DNA of 64,000 nt, taken from positions 1 through 64,000 of the forward strand of contig JAPDRN010000016.1 in assembly GCA_030247855.1 (NCBI GenBank), read 5' to 3'. How positions within the stretch are numbered: the stretch's first letter is position 1; every line of letters starts with the position of its first letter. The notes below the pieces were generated by a model. It was not told where the DNA came from and did no database searches. It worked only from the letters and a program-made list of their open reading frames with translations. Below are positions 1 through 13,271 of the stretch, in pieces. The DNA comes from Knufia peltigerae. Its lineage: Eukaryota > Ascomycota > Eurotiomycetes > Chaetothyriales > Trichomeriaceae. Both the position numbers and the translations under genes were made by a program.

Positions 1-75
1 CCTAACCCTAACCCTAACCCTAACCCTAACCCTAACCCTAACCCTAACCCTAACCCTAACCCTAACCCTAACCCT
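1..75. repeat. Telomere repeat array (CCCTAA)n
   Basis: Twelve and a half perfect head-to-tail CCCTAA units start at the first base and stop abruptly at 75. CCCTAA on the 5' end of the + strand is the C-rich strand of a TTAGGG telomere, so this is a left chromosome end and everything to the right is subtelomere. The array is short, which may reflect real fungal telomere length or assembly trimming. Confidence 0.98.
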
Positions 76-1070
76 GTCCCATAGGCCTCTTCCGCTCCTC
101 TCCCCTTCTTCTCTCTACTATATTCCTAACACCATTAACCCAGGGATACCTCCACTTAAAACCTGCCTCCGGCAGTCCTACTGTCAGCTCCTTTTTAATC
201 CCCCCCATGGGCCTCTTTCGCCTCCTCCCCCCCTCACTCTCTCACTCCCTAACCACTCCATACCCGCTATCTTCCTACTTTTACCTGCTCCGCCCCTGAC
301 CATATCTCTCCCGGAACCTAACCCCGCCACTATACTTTCACTTTACTTTCCCTCCTGTCGCTTCAATAACCGCGCTTCTTATTGATCTCTCTCTATAACG
401 CCGAGATATTAATTTATATACTTCTAACCTGCCCCTAATCCCCTTATCTCTTACCCTAAACTACCTACTGCCATCTTAACCTCTCTAAACCTTCTTAATA
501 ATGATTCTAAACTGTTATAATATCATAACTAATTTCTCTTACTCTTTACCTTATCTAAAACCCCGCTAACCTCGCTCCCTAACCATGACCTCCTATCCAT
601 CGTCTCTTAGTCGCTAATAATCTCTCTCTTAACATATCAATCCTTTCTCACTACTATCCCTCTAGACATAACCCTTTTTAATACCCTCTAACTTAGTTTC
701 ACTACCATTAAGTCTCAATATATTAATTATATTTGAAAACCCTCTTAAATATCCTCACTATTAACCTAACCTTCGCCAAAATCTCTATTCATTAGTATTT
801 TATTTCACTACCTATTAACCCTTCGCTATACCCTCATTCCGAATAAATTATAAATCATTCTTCTTTATCTATATTTATTGATATTCCTTAATACTTAAAG
901 TATAATGTAAATTATCACCGCCATTTCATTACTTATTCACACCCCCTAAATTAGTCTTTCATGACACTTTCTTACCCATTATATAAATCTTATATTATCT
1001 CCTAACTCTTCACTATAACCTAACCCATTTAATACTGTTAACATTCCCGCCCGGACCTCTTCCGCTCCAT
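76..1070. other. Telomere-adjacent C/T-rich, G-poor zone
   Basis: No gene is seen. The + strand is strikingly poor in G and rich in C and T for roughly the first 800-900 bases, with scattered telomere-like words (CCCTAAC, CCTAACCC, CCCTAAAC). A 15-base motif close to GGCCTCTTCCGCTCC occurs near 84, 212 and 1055. The skew is what a long-decayed CCCTAA array would leave, because that unit has no G on this strand; this origin is inference. Confidence 0.6.
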
Positions 1071-3072
1071 GCGAAAACTATATAATCCCCAATAATAATA
1101 GCGCCATAATAAATAGCTACTAATATATCTATACTGCGTCCTCTTTTATCACATAAAAGCTCTAATTAATCCCACATTAATAATATATGTAACTCTTCTT
1201 CTTATATATAATCTATTCTCAAAACTATTGTATCTTCTTCATACTTAATCCTGATTACCCTCTTAAATATGTCTTAATGCCATGCTCTTACCATAACTAC
1301 TTAACACTATTCTCTTAACCCTAATATCACACATAATCACTTACTAACTAGTTAAGCTCTTAATATATCTACTCTCACTCCTTAGCCCGTGATCTTACCA
1401 TCTCATAAAACTTAGTAAGCCCCTCATTACATTAATCACATTGTGCATAATTCACTAAATCACGGCATAACTTCATTATCTCTTCCCTGTCTAAATACGC
1501 ACTCATTATCCGCTGTCAATAGTCTTAACTCATAATAAACTTAGTAATTACGAATTAATCTAGACTTATGCCACCCTACTGTAGCTAAACCTTCACTGTG
1601 TTTTTCGGCACTAAGATCATTAATGTCACTACTTCTCTATCTTGCCTAGTCTGTTCAGATTCTTATGCAAAATTAATCATTAACCATAGCAAGTTAATAT
1701 GTAATATAAATATAATCCCACGAAAATTCACTTCTATCCCTAATACAGAAGTCATGATAATAAAATCTTCATAATTAAGCTAACTCTATAATATCTCCTT
1801 GCGATTCACAATATTAGCATAATAATGCTCACACCCTAGCTAAGTAGCTATCACTTTATATATATTATAAGATAGCGAATATATAATCCCTTTCTCACTA
1901 GGTCTAAAGCTCACTACCTGTAAATAATAGATCATTAATACCTCCTTTAGTATATTCTAAATAGTAACCTAATAAATCATATAGCGATGAAATAATTAGA
2001 TAGTAGAAGCTTAAATAATGCGTGTATTCTGAATATTTATCGCAACCTAAAGCTTATTTTCTAGTAATAGTAGTAACATTATAATTAACAAAATAACTGA
2101 ATAGCCTATAACCTATAGTAACCACAATTTCGCTAGCTCTTTTCACTAGTCACTTACTATAAATGTTAAATATACTTTGTTAAAGTAAATGCCGGCTAGT
2201 AAGCCTTTACAATATATCTCTTAAGTATACACTAAGAACTCTCACTAAACAGTAATATTCGCACTAATAACAACAATACTTAACAGATTATGTTCTCTAT
2301 ATCACCATTTAATGACCTCTAGCCCATTAGTATAGAAACACTTAACCATATTATTCACTAAAGCACGGAATAAAGCAATGAAAATATGAACTCATGTTAG
2401 GTCCATTAAAGCGGGTAACGTCGCTAGTAATGTCTTCCCTTCACCAGTTAGTAACATCACTACTAACGGTGTCTCGCATTTTAGCACTACGAACATCACT
2501 TAACGTTACTCTATTAATTAAAAGTCAGTATTAAGATCCTTAAGTATTTACCATAATGATAGTATTATAGCGGTTTCTAACTCCTCATTCGTGAAAAGAC
2601 TAAAATCAGCTGGTCCTAACCCTTAAGCAGAACTCTAATCACTTAGCCTTAAAGCTAAACTATATAACCTACCCTCCTAATTCAAGCTTCCATACTAATT
2701 TAATATCATAACTTAACTAAACCTCTCTCTAGCTAGTAGACTTAACTAACTTATTCTTTTGGGACTTTACTAGTTAATTTAACCGCTAGATTATAAGTGA
2801 CTTTACTTATTTATCATAGTATTTAGTGATAAACTATTAAATAAGTGTCTTTATACCAGTTATTTAGTATAGCCTTAACTTTAACTTTAACTTCGCGTTT
2901 TAGCATTATCATCATTATATAGCCTTATAGCTAGTCACTTTCCGGATTCACTTTGCAGTCTCTCATTTTTAGATAGGCTAGAAAAACCTAAAAATTGATG
3001 CCATGCTTCACTAAGCGGTCAAAATACTCATAATGAGCGGATAGATAAGTAATTAATAATGTTAACGGGAAC
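1071..3072. other. AT-rich gene-free subtelomeric DNA
   Basis: Very AT-rich sequence with stops in all frames and no recognisable protein. The composition (many TA steps, few CpA/TpG pairs by eye) fits repeat-induced point mutation. Nothing else can be assigned. Confidence 0.6.
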
Positions 3073-5989
3073 TATATACTTTAAATCACCCTGAATCTTA
3101 TCATGTCCTACTCCGAGATATTGAATATCTTCTTCTTCTACCTTAGGCTCCTCCACTTCACCCACTTTATCTTTCACCCCATAACTAAAATGCGAATTCA
3201 CATACTCATTTGCCCAGCTAAACATCTAATGTTATATATTTAGTGAACTAAATACTTAGGAAAGATATTAGGCAGTTTCGCGTTAAATAATCTTTATTAT
3301 ATATAGTGTCTCCCATAGTTCATTCTTATCATATCATATATACTCATAACTTTTAACACCTAATATCTTCTCACATAAGTATAAACATTATTATTAAGTA
3401 TATACTATATACATAATTATTAATTAATTAATCAGTAATAGTAACTAACGCGAAATTAGCTTTAATTAATCCATAATAACTTATTATTTTAAGTATTATG
3501 TCACTAATATCACTTTACCATTAATGATAAAGATCCCTTAGTCTTAAGTAATACTATTCTTAACTTAAATAATGAGAAACTCTTTAATATAGGCTAGTAT
3601 ACCCTTAGTAAGATAACAAGCTATCACTAAGAGCTTTTAAACTTATTTATTTAACTTAAGATATCGCTATATAACTTGTTTTCACTAACCCTTCTTATCC
3701 ATTAGTTAATCTAAACCCTCTAACTAAGTAGCCTAATCTATTATCCATTAAATATATATCTCAGTATTTAAGCCATTTTCCCTATAACTCATAAATAACT
3801 ATTCTCACTTAGTGAATATAATATTATCTTTAATTTAGTCTAGTGACACTATCTAGCGATCCCTTTTATCCTTCACCCATATTAAATCTTCCCACAGTAA
3901 CTTTATCGCTTAAGTAATAACATCGTGAATTATGTGATAGAAGTGTGCCAGTTTAATCAGAAAGCCACAGTAGTATATAGTCTATTGATCTTGTAACCAT
4001 AAGATCATTCCCATATTACCCTCATTTATTATAATATACTTTCTATACATTAGTAGTAAAATTATTATACTTATTAGGGTGTAAGTTTCATCCACTAAGT
4101 ATTATACATATTACTTCAAGAAATCCTCTCGCTACGTGAGATCTTTATTTTACTCTTCTTACTAGGTAGACAGCAGCATAATCTCAGTAAATAAGATATA
4201 TATATAGTATACTATCCTAGTGAGCATATATAAGTACGCCACTACTTGCCGCAATCTTCTATTCTCACTATTAATGCCTAATACCGCATAAAAATGAATT
4301 AATGAACATTTAAACTCACTCTAAGTAAACTTATATATAATTAATGTCTTATATAATACTAGCATTAGTTTAATATAAGCATTAATATTCACTTTATTTT
4401 TATTAGTTAGTAGCTAATTATTTAGCTTTTATAGTAACTCTAGTTAATGTAGTATTAAGATAAGTAACTATTAAGTATCTTTTAGTGTATTAGTTAGTTC
4501 TATATCCTAAGTAGCTATTCTCTCACACTTACTCTCTTCCTTATTTTCTAAATGGTCTAGAGTATTTAAATTACGCCCTTTATTATCATTAGACTTCTTA
4601 TCTATACTTTTATTATTAACTCCTCTCTCCTCTTTAAACTCTTGCTTTAATTATTATACCCATAATAAATAGTAAATAAAACACCGCTAATAGTTATAAT
4701 AGTAATCTTAACTATTTAGCTCTTAGAGTTATGCTAATAGTTAAATGTTAGGATTACTCACTTTTAGACTACGTAATTATTACTGCTCTTCTTAATGTAG
4801 ACTACTTAATTCACTAACCGCGTAACTTAATATTATATTTACCACCTTAATCACATTTTACTATAGCTATTTATCCTTATTTAGGAGTTAAGTGTAATGT
4901 GCGAGAAAGTGAAAATTACACTTACTAAAGTGCTCTGACCACTAATTTAGATTTCACTAGCTAGTTTAATCATAAGTGATCTATTCATTTTTAAGTTACT
5001 AAAGTTAGGTCTTAGTCTTTTTCTACTACACCTTTCACTTCTACATAAACTACTAAGAAATACTCTATTATTAAGTGGTAAGTTATAACCTTAAATAACT
5101 CACTTATAGTGCTAAGTTATGTGAAGTGAAGCTTCTTAATAGTAGTGAATTCTTAATAGTATCATAAGATATATTATTATTATCCTAAATAACAAAGAAT
5201 CAAAGTAATTAATGATCTTAGAATAGAGTTTAGGCCTTTACCTACTATTAGAGTATTCGCTATATCATACTTACTTACTAACTATAAACCTTATATACAT
5301 ACTTCCAAATCTCATTATAATGACTTATAATAACATAATAACTATTAGAGCTATACTAATAGTAAGTCTAAGCTTTCTCTAAGCACTTAATCAAAGTAAT
5401 AGTAATTATTAAATATATAACCTAAGCTAATATAAGTATTTCGTAGCGATAATAAGCTATAAGAATCTTTCTGCGCTAATTAATAGCAGTATAATGAACT
5501 CTTTATAGATATTAGCTATAATCCTAAACTATAAAGTGATAAGCGCCGCAAACTAGCTACTTAAACTATTCTATATACATAAATAAAAGAATTACGTCCC
5601 TATTACCTTTCGCTATAGCACTAAAATTGCCTATAAAAGAGCTAGCTAGAGCCTTAAAATTAAGCTTAATCTTAGCGGTTAAATTTAAATTTCGGTGCTT
5701 AATATGTCTAAGCTTTTATACCCTAAACCTTAACACTTAAGTTTTAAGTCATTACACCTTAATAACTACACTATTTATAGATATTTTATTGACTGTAATT
5801 AACTCGCTTTACTCTAGTGACCATTTATAAGCTTTCAGCAATAAATTTAACGCATAGTTAAGTCCAGAACTAAAGCCTAAATTTTATGGCACGAAAAAGT
5901 CTAAATTTCGTGGTATCTTAAACTCTTAGCGTGTTTTAATTAGTTTGCTAGTCTAAAATACTAAGTAATCTATTAGTTATCTAGATAAG
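3073..5989. repeat. Subtelomeric direct repeat, copy 1 (2.9 kb)
   Basis: This segment aligns almost without gaps to 6823-9738; both are about 2,917 bases and in the same orientation. Differences are overwhelmingly C/T and G/A transitions. Examples are the stretch at 3085-3180 against 6835-6930 and the right end (TAGTTATCTAGATAAG against TAATTATCTAGATAGG). A short minus-strand open stretch (3225-3082), reading F-S-W-A-N-E-Y-V and an acidic V-E-E-P-K-V-E-E-E-D run, lies inside the left edge. It may be the tail of a destroyed gene, but I do not recognise it. Confidence 0.85.
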
Positions 5990-6822
5990 TAAATTAACCG
6001 TGAGAAAATGTCTGCAGCTAAACCTGCGTTTAGCCAGTCTCACTCTTTAGGTAAGACTTCTCTTGATCGTGACGTTCTCGGCGCTTATGGCTTCACATTA
6101 AGTAATCACAGCCATTACAGCTATACCTAATGAACATGGGCAATTTGAGTATTAGGGCACTCTATACTAGTATATAGATCGTGAAGGGGTCTTATATAGT
6201 TAACATAGTAGCGTATATAAGTATATCTTAAAGTTAATGGCCGGTCCACTAATAAACATTACACTAGTGAACTTTAATCACCTTTCCGGGCTGAATACTT
6301 ACTTTATAGTGAAGACATAGTAAGACATAATACTCTATTAAAAACATAAGTCCTAATGAGCATTTCATATTGATTAACATTCTTAAGAGCTAAATAAATA
6401 AGTTAGTGATTAAAATGTTATATTCTATAAGTTTATCTTATTAACTACGCGTATAAGCTACAAAGATAGTGTTAGTCGCATAGTCTTGCGCACTCATGAA
6501 GCTGCATAACATACTATATTAGGTTTAATCATTAACCCTAAGCTAGATTAGGAGCTCCTAATTAGGTTAACCCTAAGTCAGCCCCCTGCACTACCTCAAA
6601 TTTCCATTATCACTTTCTTTACTTACCTGATAAGATAAGACTATGAATTTAAGTAAGCTACCTGAATAAACTGTTAGGAGTGTCAAATTAAAGTTTTAAC
6701 TCATTATCTATCGTGGTTATTAAGAACTTAGTATGAAGGAACTTTGCATGAATAACCCTAATTTTGTTAGTGCACGTGACAAAACTCAGCCTAAGTTCCA
6801 TAACCAATACTTCCTAGGAATC
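5990..6822. other. Spacer between repeat copies, with interstitial telomere words
   Basis: A single-copy 0.83-kb spacer with slightly higher GC than its surroundings. Around 6532-6572 it contains two AACCCTAAG words flanking a perfect 14-base palindrome, TTAGGAGCTCCTAA. No coding sequence is recognised. Confidence 0.6.
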
Positions 6823-9738
6823 ACATACTTTAAATCACCTTAAATCTTATCATGTCTTACTCTAAGATATTAGATATCTTTTTTTTCTACCTTAGACTCC
6901 TTTACTTCACTCACTTTATTTTTTATCTCATAACTAAAATATAAATCTATATACTTATTCACTTAGCTAAATATCTAATGTTATATATCTAGTGAACTAA
7001 ATACTTAGAAAAGATATTAAGTGATTTCACATTAAATAATCTTTATTATACGTGATGTCTCTTATAGTTTATTCTTATTATACTATATATACTTATAACT
7101 TTTAATACCTAATATCTTCTTATATAAGTATAAACACTATTATTAAGTATATATTATATATATAACTATTAATTAATTAATTAGTAATAGTAACTAACGT
7201 GAAATTAGCTTTAGTTAATCCGTAATAACTTACTATTTTAAGTATTATGTCACTAATATCACTTTGCCATTAATAATAAAGATCCCTCGGTCTTAAGTGA
7301 TACTATTCTCAGCTTAAATAATGAGAAACTCTTTAACATAGGTTAGTATGCCCTTAGTGAGATAATAAGCCATCACTAAGAGCTCTTAAACTTATTTATC
7401 TAACTTAAGATATCGCTATATAGCTTATTTCTGCTAACCCTTCTTATTCATTAGTTAATTTAAACCCTCTAACTAAGTAGCCTAATCCATTATCCATTAA
7501 ATATATATCTTAGTATTTAAGCCATTCTCCCTATAACTTATAAATAACTATCCTCACTTAGTGAATATAATATTATCTTTAATCTAGTTTAGTAGTATTA
7601 TCTAGCGATCTCTCTTATTCTTTACCTATATTAAATCTTCTTATAGTAACTTTATCGCTTAAGCGATAACATTATGAATTATATAATAGAAGTGTGCCAG
7701 TTTAATTAGAAAGTCACGATAGTATATAGTCTATTAATTTTATAACCACAAGATCATTCCCACATTACCCTTATTCATTATAATATACTTTTCATACGCT
7801 AGTAGTGAGATCATTATACTTATTAGGGTATAAGTTCTATTCACTAAGTATTATATATATTACTTTAAGAAATTCTCTCGCCACATAGGATTTTCGTTTT
7901 ACTCTTCTCACTAGGCAGATAATAGTATAATCTTAGTAAATAATACGCGTATATAGTATATTATTCTAGTGAGTATATATAAGTATATTATCACTCGCCG
8001 TAATCTTCTGTTCTCACTATTAATACTTAATACCGCATAAAAATGAATTAATGAACATTTAAACTCACTCTAAGTAAACTTACATATAATTAATATCTTA
8101 CATAACGCTAGTATTAGTTTAATATAAGTATTAATATTCACTTTATCTTCATTAGTTAGTAGCTAATCATTTAGCTCTTATAGTAACTTTAGTTAACGTG
8201 GTGTTAAGACAAGTAATTATTAAGTATCTTTTAGTGTATTAGTTAGTTCTGCGTCCTAAGTAGCTATTCCCTCACACTCACTCTCTTCCTTATTTTCTGA
8301 ATGGTTTAAAGTGTTTAAATTACGCCCTTTATCACCATTAGACTCCTTATCTATACTCTTATCGTTAACTTCTCTCTCCTCTTTAAACTCTTACTTTAAT
8401 TACTATACCCGCAATAAATAGTAAATGAAACGTTACTAGTAGTTATAATAGCGATCTTAACTGTCTGGCTCTTAGAGTTATGCTAACGATTAAACGTTGG
8501 GATCGCTCACTTTCGGACTGCGTAACTACCGCCACTCTTCTCAATATAGACTACTTAATTCACTAACCGCGCGACTTAATATTATATTCACTACCTTAAC
8601 CGCATTTTACTATAGCTATTCATCCTTATTCGGGAGTTAAGTGTGATATGCGAGAAAGTGAAGATTACACTTACTAAAGTGCTCCGGCCACTAATTTAGA
8701 TTCTACTAGTTAGTTTAATCGTGAGTAGCCTATTCATTTTCGAGTTACTAAAGTTAGATCTTAGTCTTTTTTTACTACACCTTTCACTTCTATATAAACT
8801 ATTAAGAAATGCTCTATTACTAAGTGATAAGTCATAACCTTAAATGACTTACTTATAGTGCTAAGTTACGTGAAGTAAAGCTTCTTAATAGTAGTGAATT
8901 CCTAATAGCATCACAAGATATATTATTATTATCCTAAATAATAAAGAATTAAAGTAATTAATAATCTCAGAATAGAGTTTAAGCCTTTATCTACCGCTAA
9001 AGGGTTCACTATATTACACTTACTCACTAACTATAGACCTTATATATATGCTTCTAAATCTTATTATAATGACTCATAATAATATAATAATTATTAGAGC
9101 TACACTAATAATAAGTCTAAGCTTTTCCTAAGTACTTAATTAAAGTAATAGTAGTTATTAAATATATGACCTAAGCTAATATGAGTGTTTTATAGCGGTA
9201 ATAAGCTATAAAAATCTTTCTACGCTAATTAATAGCGATATAATAAACTCTTTATAGATATTAGCTATGATCCTAAATTATAAAGTGATAAGCGCCGCAA
9301 ACTAGCTACTTAAACTATTCTATATACATAAACGAAAGAATTACGTCCCTATTGCCTTCCGCTATAGCACTAAAATTACCTATGAAAGAGCTAGCTAAAG
9401 CCTTAAAACTAAGCTTAATCTCGGCGGTCAAATTTAAATTTTGGTGCTTAACGTGTTTAAGCTTTTATACCCTAAACCTTAACGCTTAAGTTTTAAGTTA
9501 TTATACCTTAATAACTACGCTATTTATAGATATTTCACTAACTATAATTAACTCACTTTACTTTAGTGACTATTTATAAGCTTTTAGTAACAAATTTAAT
9601 ATATAGTTAAGTTCAGAACTAAAGCCTAGATTTTGTGGCACGAAAAAGTCTGGATTTCGTGGTATCTTAAACTTTTAGTGTGTTTTGATTGGTCCGTTAG
9701 TCTAGAATACTAGGTAATTTATTAATTATCTAGATAGG
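6823..9738. repeat. Subtelomeric direct repeat, copy 2 (2.9 kb)
   Basis: Second full copy, in the same orientation as 3073-5989 and nearly the same length. Each copy keeps some C/G positions that the other has lost to T/A, so both were mutated independently after duplication, as in RIP. Its right end runs directly into the partial third copy. No intact reading frame remains. Confidence 0.85.
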
Positions 9739-10718
9739 TCTTAGTCTTTTTCTACTATACCTTTTACTTCTATATAAACTACTAAGAAATGCTTTATTAC
9801 TAAGTAATAAGTTATGACCTTAAATAACTTACTTATAGTGCTAAGTTATATGAAGTAAAGCTTCTTAATAGTAATGAATTCCTAATAGCATTATAAGATA
9901 TATTATTATTATTCTAAATAACGAAGAATTAAAGTAATTAATAATCTTAAAATAGAGTTTAGGCCTTTACCTATTACTAGAGTATTCACTATATTATACT
10001 TACTTACTAACTATAAACCTTATATATATACTTTTAAATCTTATTATAATAACTTATAATAATATAATAATTATTAGAGCTACACTAATAGTAAATTTAA
10101 GCTTTCTCTAAGCACTTAATTAAAGTAATAGTAGTTATTAAATATATAACCTAAGCTAATATAAGTGTTTCGTAGTGGTAATAAGCTATAAAAATCTTGT
10201 TACACTAATTAATAGCGATATAATGAACTCTTTATAGATGTTGGCCGCGATCCTAAACTGTAAAGTAGTAAGCGCTATAAACTAGCTACTTAAACTGTTC
10301 CATATATATAAATAAAAGAATTACGTCCTTATTACCTTTTGCTATAGCACTAAAATTGCCTATAAAAGAGCTAGCTAAAGCCTCAAAACTAAGCTTAATT
10401 CTAGCAGTTAAATTTAAATTTTAGTGCTTAACGTGTCTAAGCTTCTATACCCTAAACCCTAACGCTTAAGTTTTGAGTTATTATACCTTAATAACTACAC
10501 TATTTACAGATATTTCACTAACTATAATTAACTCGCTTTACTCTAGCGACTATTTATAAGCTTTTAGCGACAAATTTAACGCATAGTTAAGTCCAGAACT
10601 AAAGCCTAGATTTTATAGCATAAAAAAGTCTGGATTTCGTGATATCTTAAACTCTTAGTGTGTTTTAATTGGTTCGCTAGTCTAGAATACTAGGTAATCT
10701 ATTAGTTATCTAGATAGG
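9739..10718. repeat. Subtelomeric repeat, partial copy 3 (~0.98 kb)
   Basis: Repeats only the right third of the 2.9-kb element; it corresponds to about 8758-9738 of copy 2 and 5010-5989 of copy 1. It is in direct tandem behind copy 2 and ends at the same TCTAGATAGG word. It differs from the other copies by transitions. The shared right boundary with a truncated left side suggests a tandem duplication or unequal exchange, followed by RIP-like mutation. Confidence 0.8.
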
Positions 10719-13271
10719 TTTTAGGTTTTAAGTTTAAATTACTTTACTTATTATGTAGTCTAATAATAAGTACTAAGAAGTTAAATTAAATTATATTTAT
10801 AGTGTTTATAAATAAATTATTTTTTACTAATTTATACTTAAGATATAATAAGCTAAAATTAAGTAAAGATAAACTTTTAAATATACTTAATAAATAATAA
10901 AATTAAAAGTGATAAGAATTAATGGTTTTATAGAGTACTATATAATTTAATAAACTATATAGGGTAATAAACCATAAAAACCTATCTAACTACTTTTTAA
11001 TGTCTTTAATATAGTACTAATATAACTATTCTATTATCTAAAGATATTAATGAGTAGTTAAACACTTTATCTTTTTTCTTGGACTCGATTTTAGTAATAG
11101 GTTATTAGTGTAATAAACCTTATTACTATTTTACTGATTACTTCGCTTTTACCTCCTAAATAACCTTTAATACTTTCTCTATAGAGTACATAAATTTACT
11201 TTCTAATCTAACTCTTTTATCTCGCTTATAACTTTTTTATATCTTAAGTAACTCGCTTTACTCTTAATTCTGCCGCTAAAGAAGTGTATTCTTAGTGGTA
11301 AGCGTTTTTATTATGTGAGTTATTTAGGCTATATATTACTTAATAAGTGATATAAGCTTAGGTATTTATGCTAATATTATATTTAAGAGTACATTAGATT
11401 CCTAAAGTTCTATACTATTTAGAGAAGAGCTATATAGTAAAGAGAAGTTAAGATTATATCTCTTTAGTGATATAATTAGATATAGAATATGTGTAATTAT
11501 ATTTTATGGAAAATAGTTTAGTACTTTTTATAGATTATTTAGTATTAACTTAGTGCCTCACTATCTTATAAGAATATTATTTAGTTTAATAGTCTTTATA
11601 TATACATAAATAAACATTTTAAGCTATTCTAAACGCGAAATATATTATATACTAAGCTATAAAGTTATATTAGTCTTATTTAAGTGAGCGCACTTAAACA
11701 TTAAAAATACTTCTATATTAAGTGACTAAAGAATATAGAAGTAATATAATAACATAATTAGTAAGTTAATATTATTCTTTATATAATAAATAATAAAATT
11801 AGCTTTAATATAACTTCTATAGCTATTAGTAATTAATAATTAAGGTTAACTCATTACTTTCTTATGGGTTTAAGGCTTAAACACCTTAATTAACTATTAT
11901 AGGCTAAGCTTATTTAATATTTAGTTATTCTTACTAACTATAAAATACTAGTTAAAGAGTATTTAAGTTAGTAGCTATTCAGAATTAATATTTTAATTCT
12001 TAAAGATAATTATTAGTGAAAGTATATCTTTAGCTACATTAATATATTTAATTATAGTTACTTACTTCTATTTCTCTATTATAGTTTTATACTATTACTA
12101 ATAGTTAAGGGAAACTAAAACCTTTATTATTTAACTCTCTCTAACCCCGAAACTAAACTTATTTATATTCTAAATATTAAAATTATTATAGGCGCGCTCT
12201 TAGAATTTAGTGATAACCACATTAAATCACGCTTTAACCTTATTATATAATATGTTATTAAATTATGTAGTCTTAAGTTACTTTATATAGATACTTTAAA
12301 TAATTAAGTAATAATTAAGAAAGTAATAAAATTATTTATAGCTAATTAAAATAATAATTTTAGCGGAGACTAAATTTTATAATATATATTAAATATATTT
12401 ATAGCGAATTAATTTAGCTAGCTTAATTAATAATGCTAGCGTAATAAATAATTTAGCGTATATATATTATGAGACTTATTATATAAGTATCTTTTTTTCC
12501 GCGTTTAAAAGAATTTAGACTATTTCTGTGGCTTAGGCGCGTAAAAGTTCTTTAGTAAGCTAACGTGATAGAGTTTAATGCGACACGTTAAAAGTGGCGG
12601 CAGCAGCGCGAACAGACTTATATTCTTAATTTTAATGTGCTAGGATAGCCTTCTAGACTCGCTCTTTAAGATTAGTTACTTTAGAAGTGCGTTGGTAATC
12701 CATGGTTAATAGGAGTGATGGTTAAACGCGACTAGATAGAGTTTTATGGTCCATTGCCCTATATAGTCCATTAAACCATATAGTACTCTAATGATATAGT
12801 GAGATAAATAGTTATTAAGAATTTATTAATGTAATGAAAGTCATGAAATAAAAGTTACGCTAGTAACGCTAAGACTTAATTTATATGTGTAATAACTGTC
12901 ATTATAGACTGAAATAGTGTTAGGCCTCGGTCTTATAAAACGGATCTACTCTGATTCGATAGGGAGATAAATAGGTATTATCACTTATTAGTTCTTTTCC
13001 GCGTAAATTGTGTAGATATAGCTATTATATCTCGTACCTTAAGGATGAACCTATAATCACTGAACCATTAGGTTCTTTCTATAAGGAACATTCCCAAAAG
13101 ACTTTATTTGGTTTAGTGTTAGTGTTAGCTTTAAGAGAACGTTATTAGAGCTGAGTGAGTGCTGGGGCGTTTAAAAGGCACTTAACTATTATCTATACAC
13201 AGAGTATCGCAATCTGATTAATTAAATAACTATACTAGTTACTGCTTAGTGAACAGATCAATGTATTTCTG
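10719..13271. other. AT-rich gene-free DNA up to the first gene
   Basis: Very AT-rich with stops in every frame to about 12480; GC then rises in patches (for example a GGCGGCAGCAGCGCG stretch near 12600). The AT-rich domain stops abruptly at the stop codon of the carboxylesterase gene. No gene or RNA is recognised. Confidence 0.6.

Noticed and set aside
3028..3225. 65-residue minus-strand open frame in the AT-rich zone
   Set aside because: It sits inside a RIP-like repeat copy, its equivalent in copy 2 is broken, and no family is recognised; kept only as part of the repeat description.
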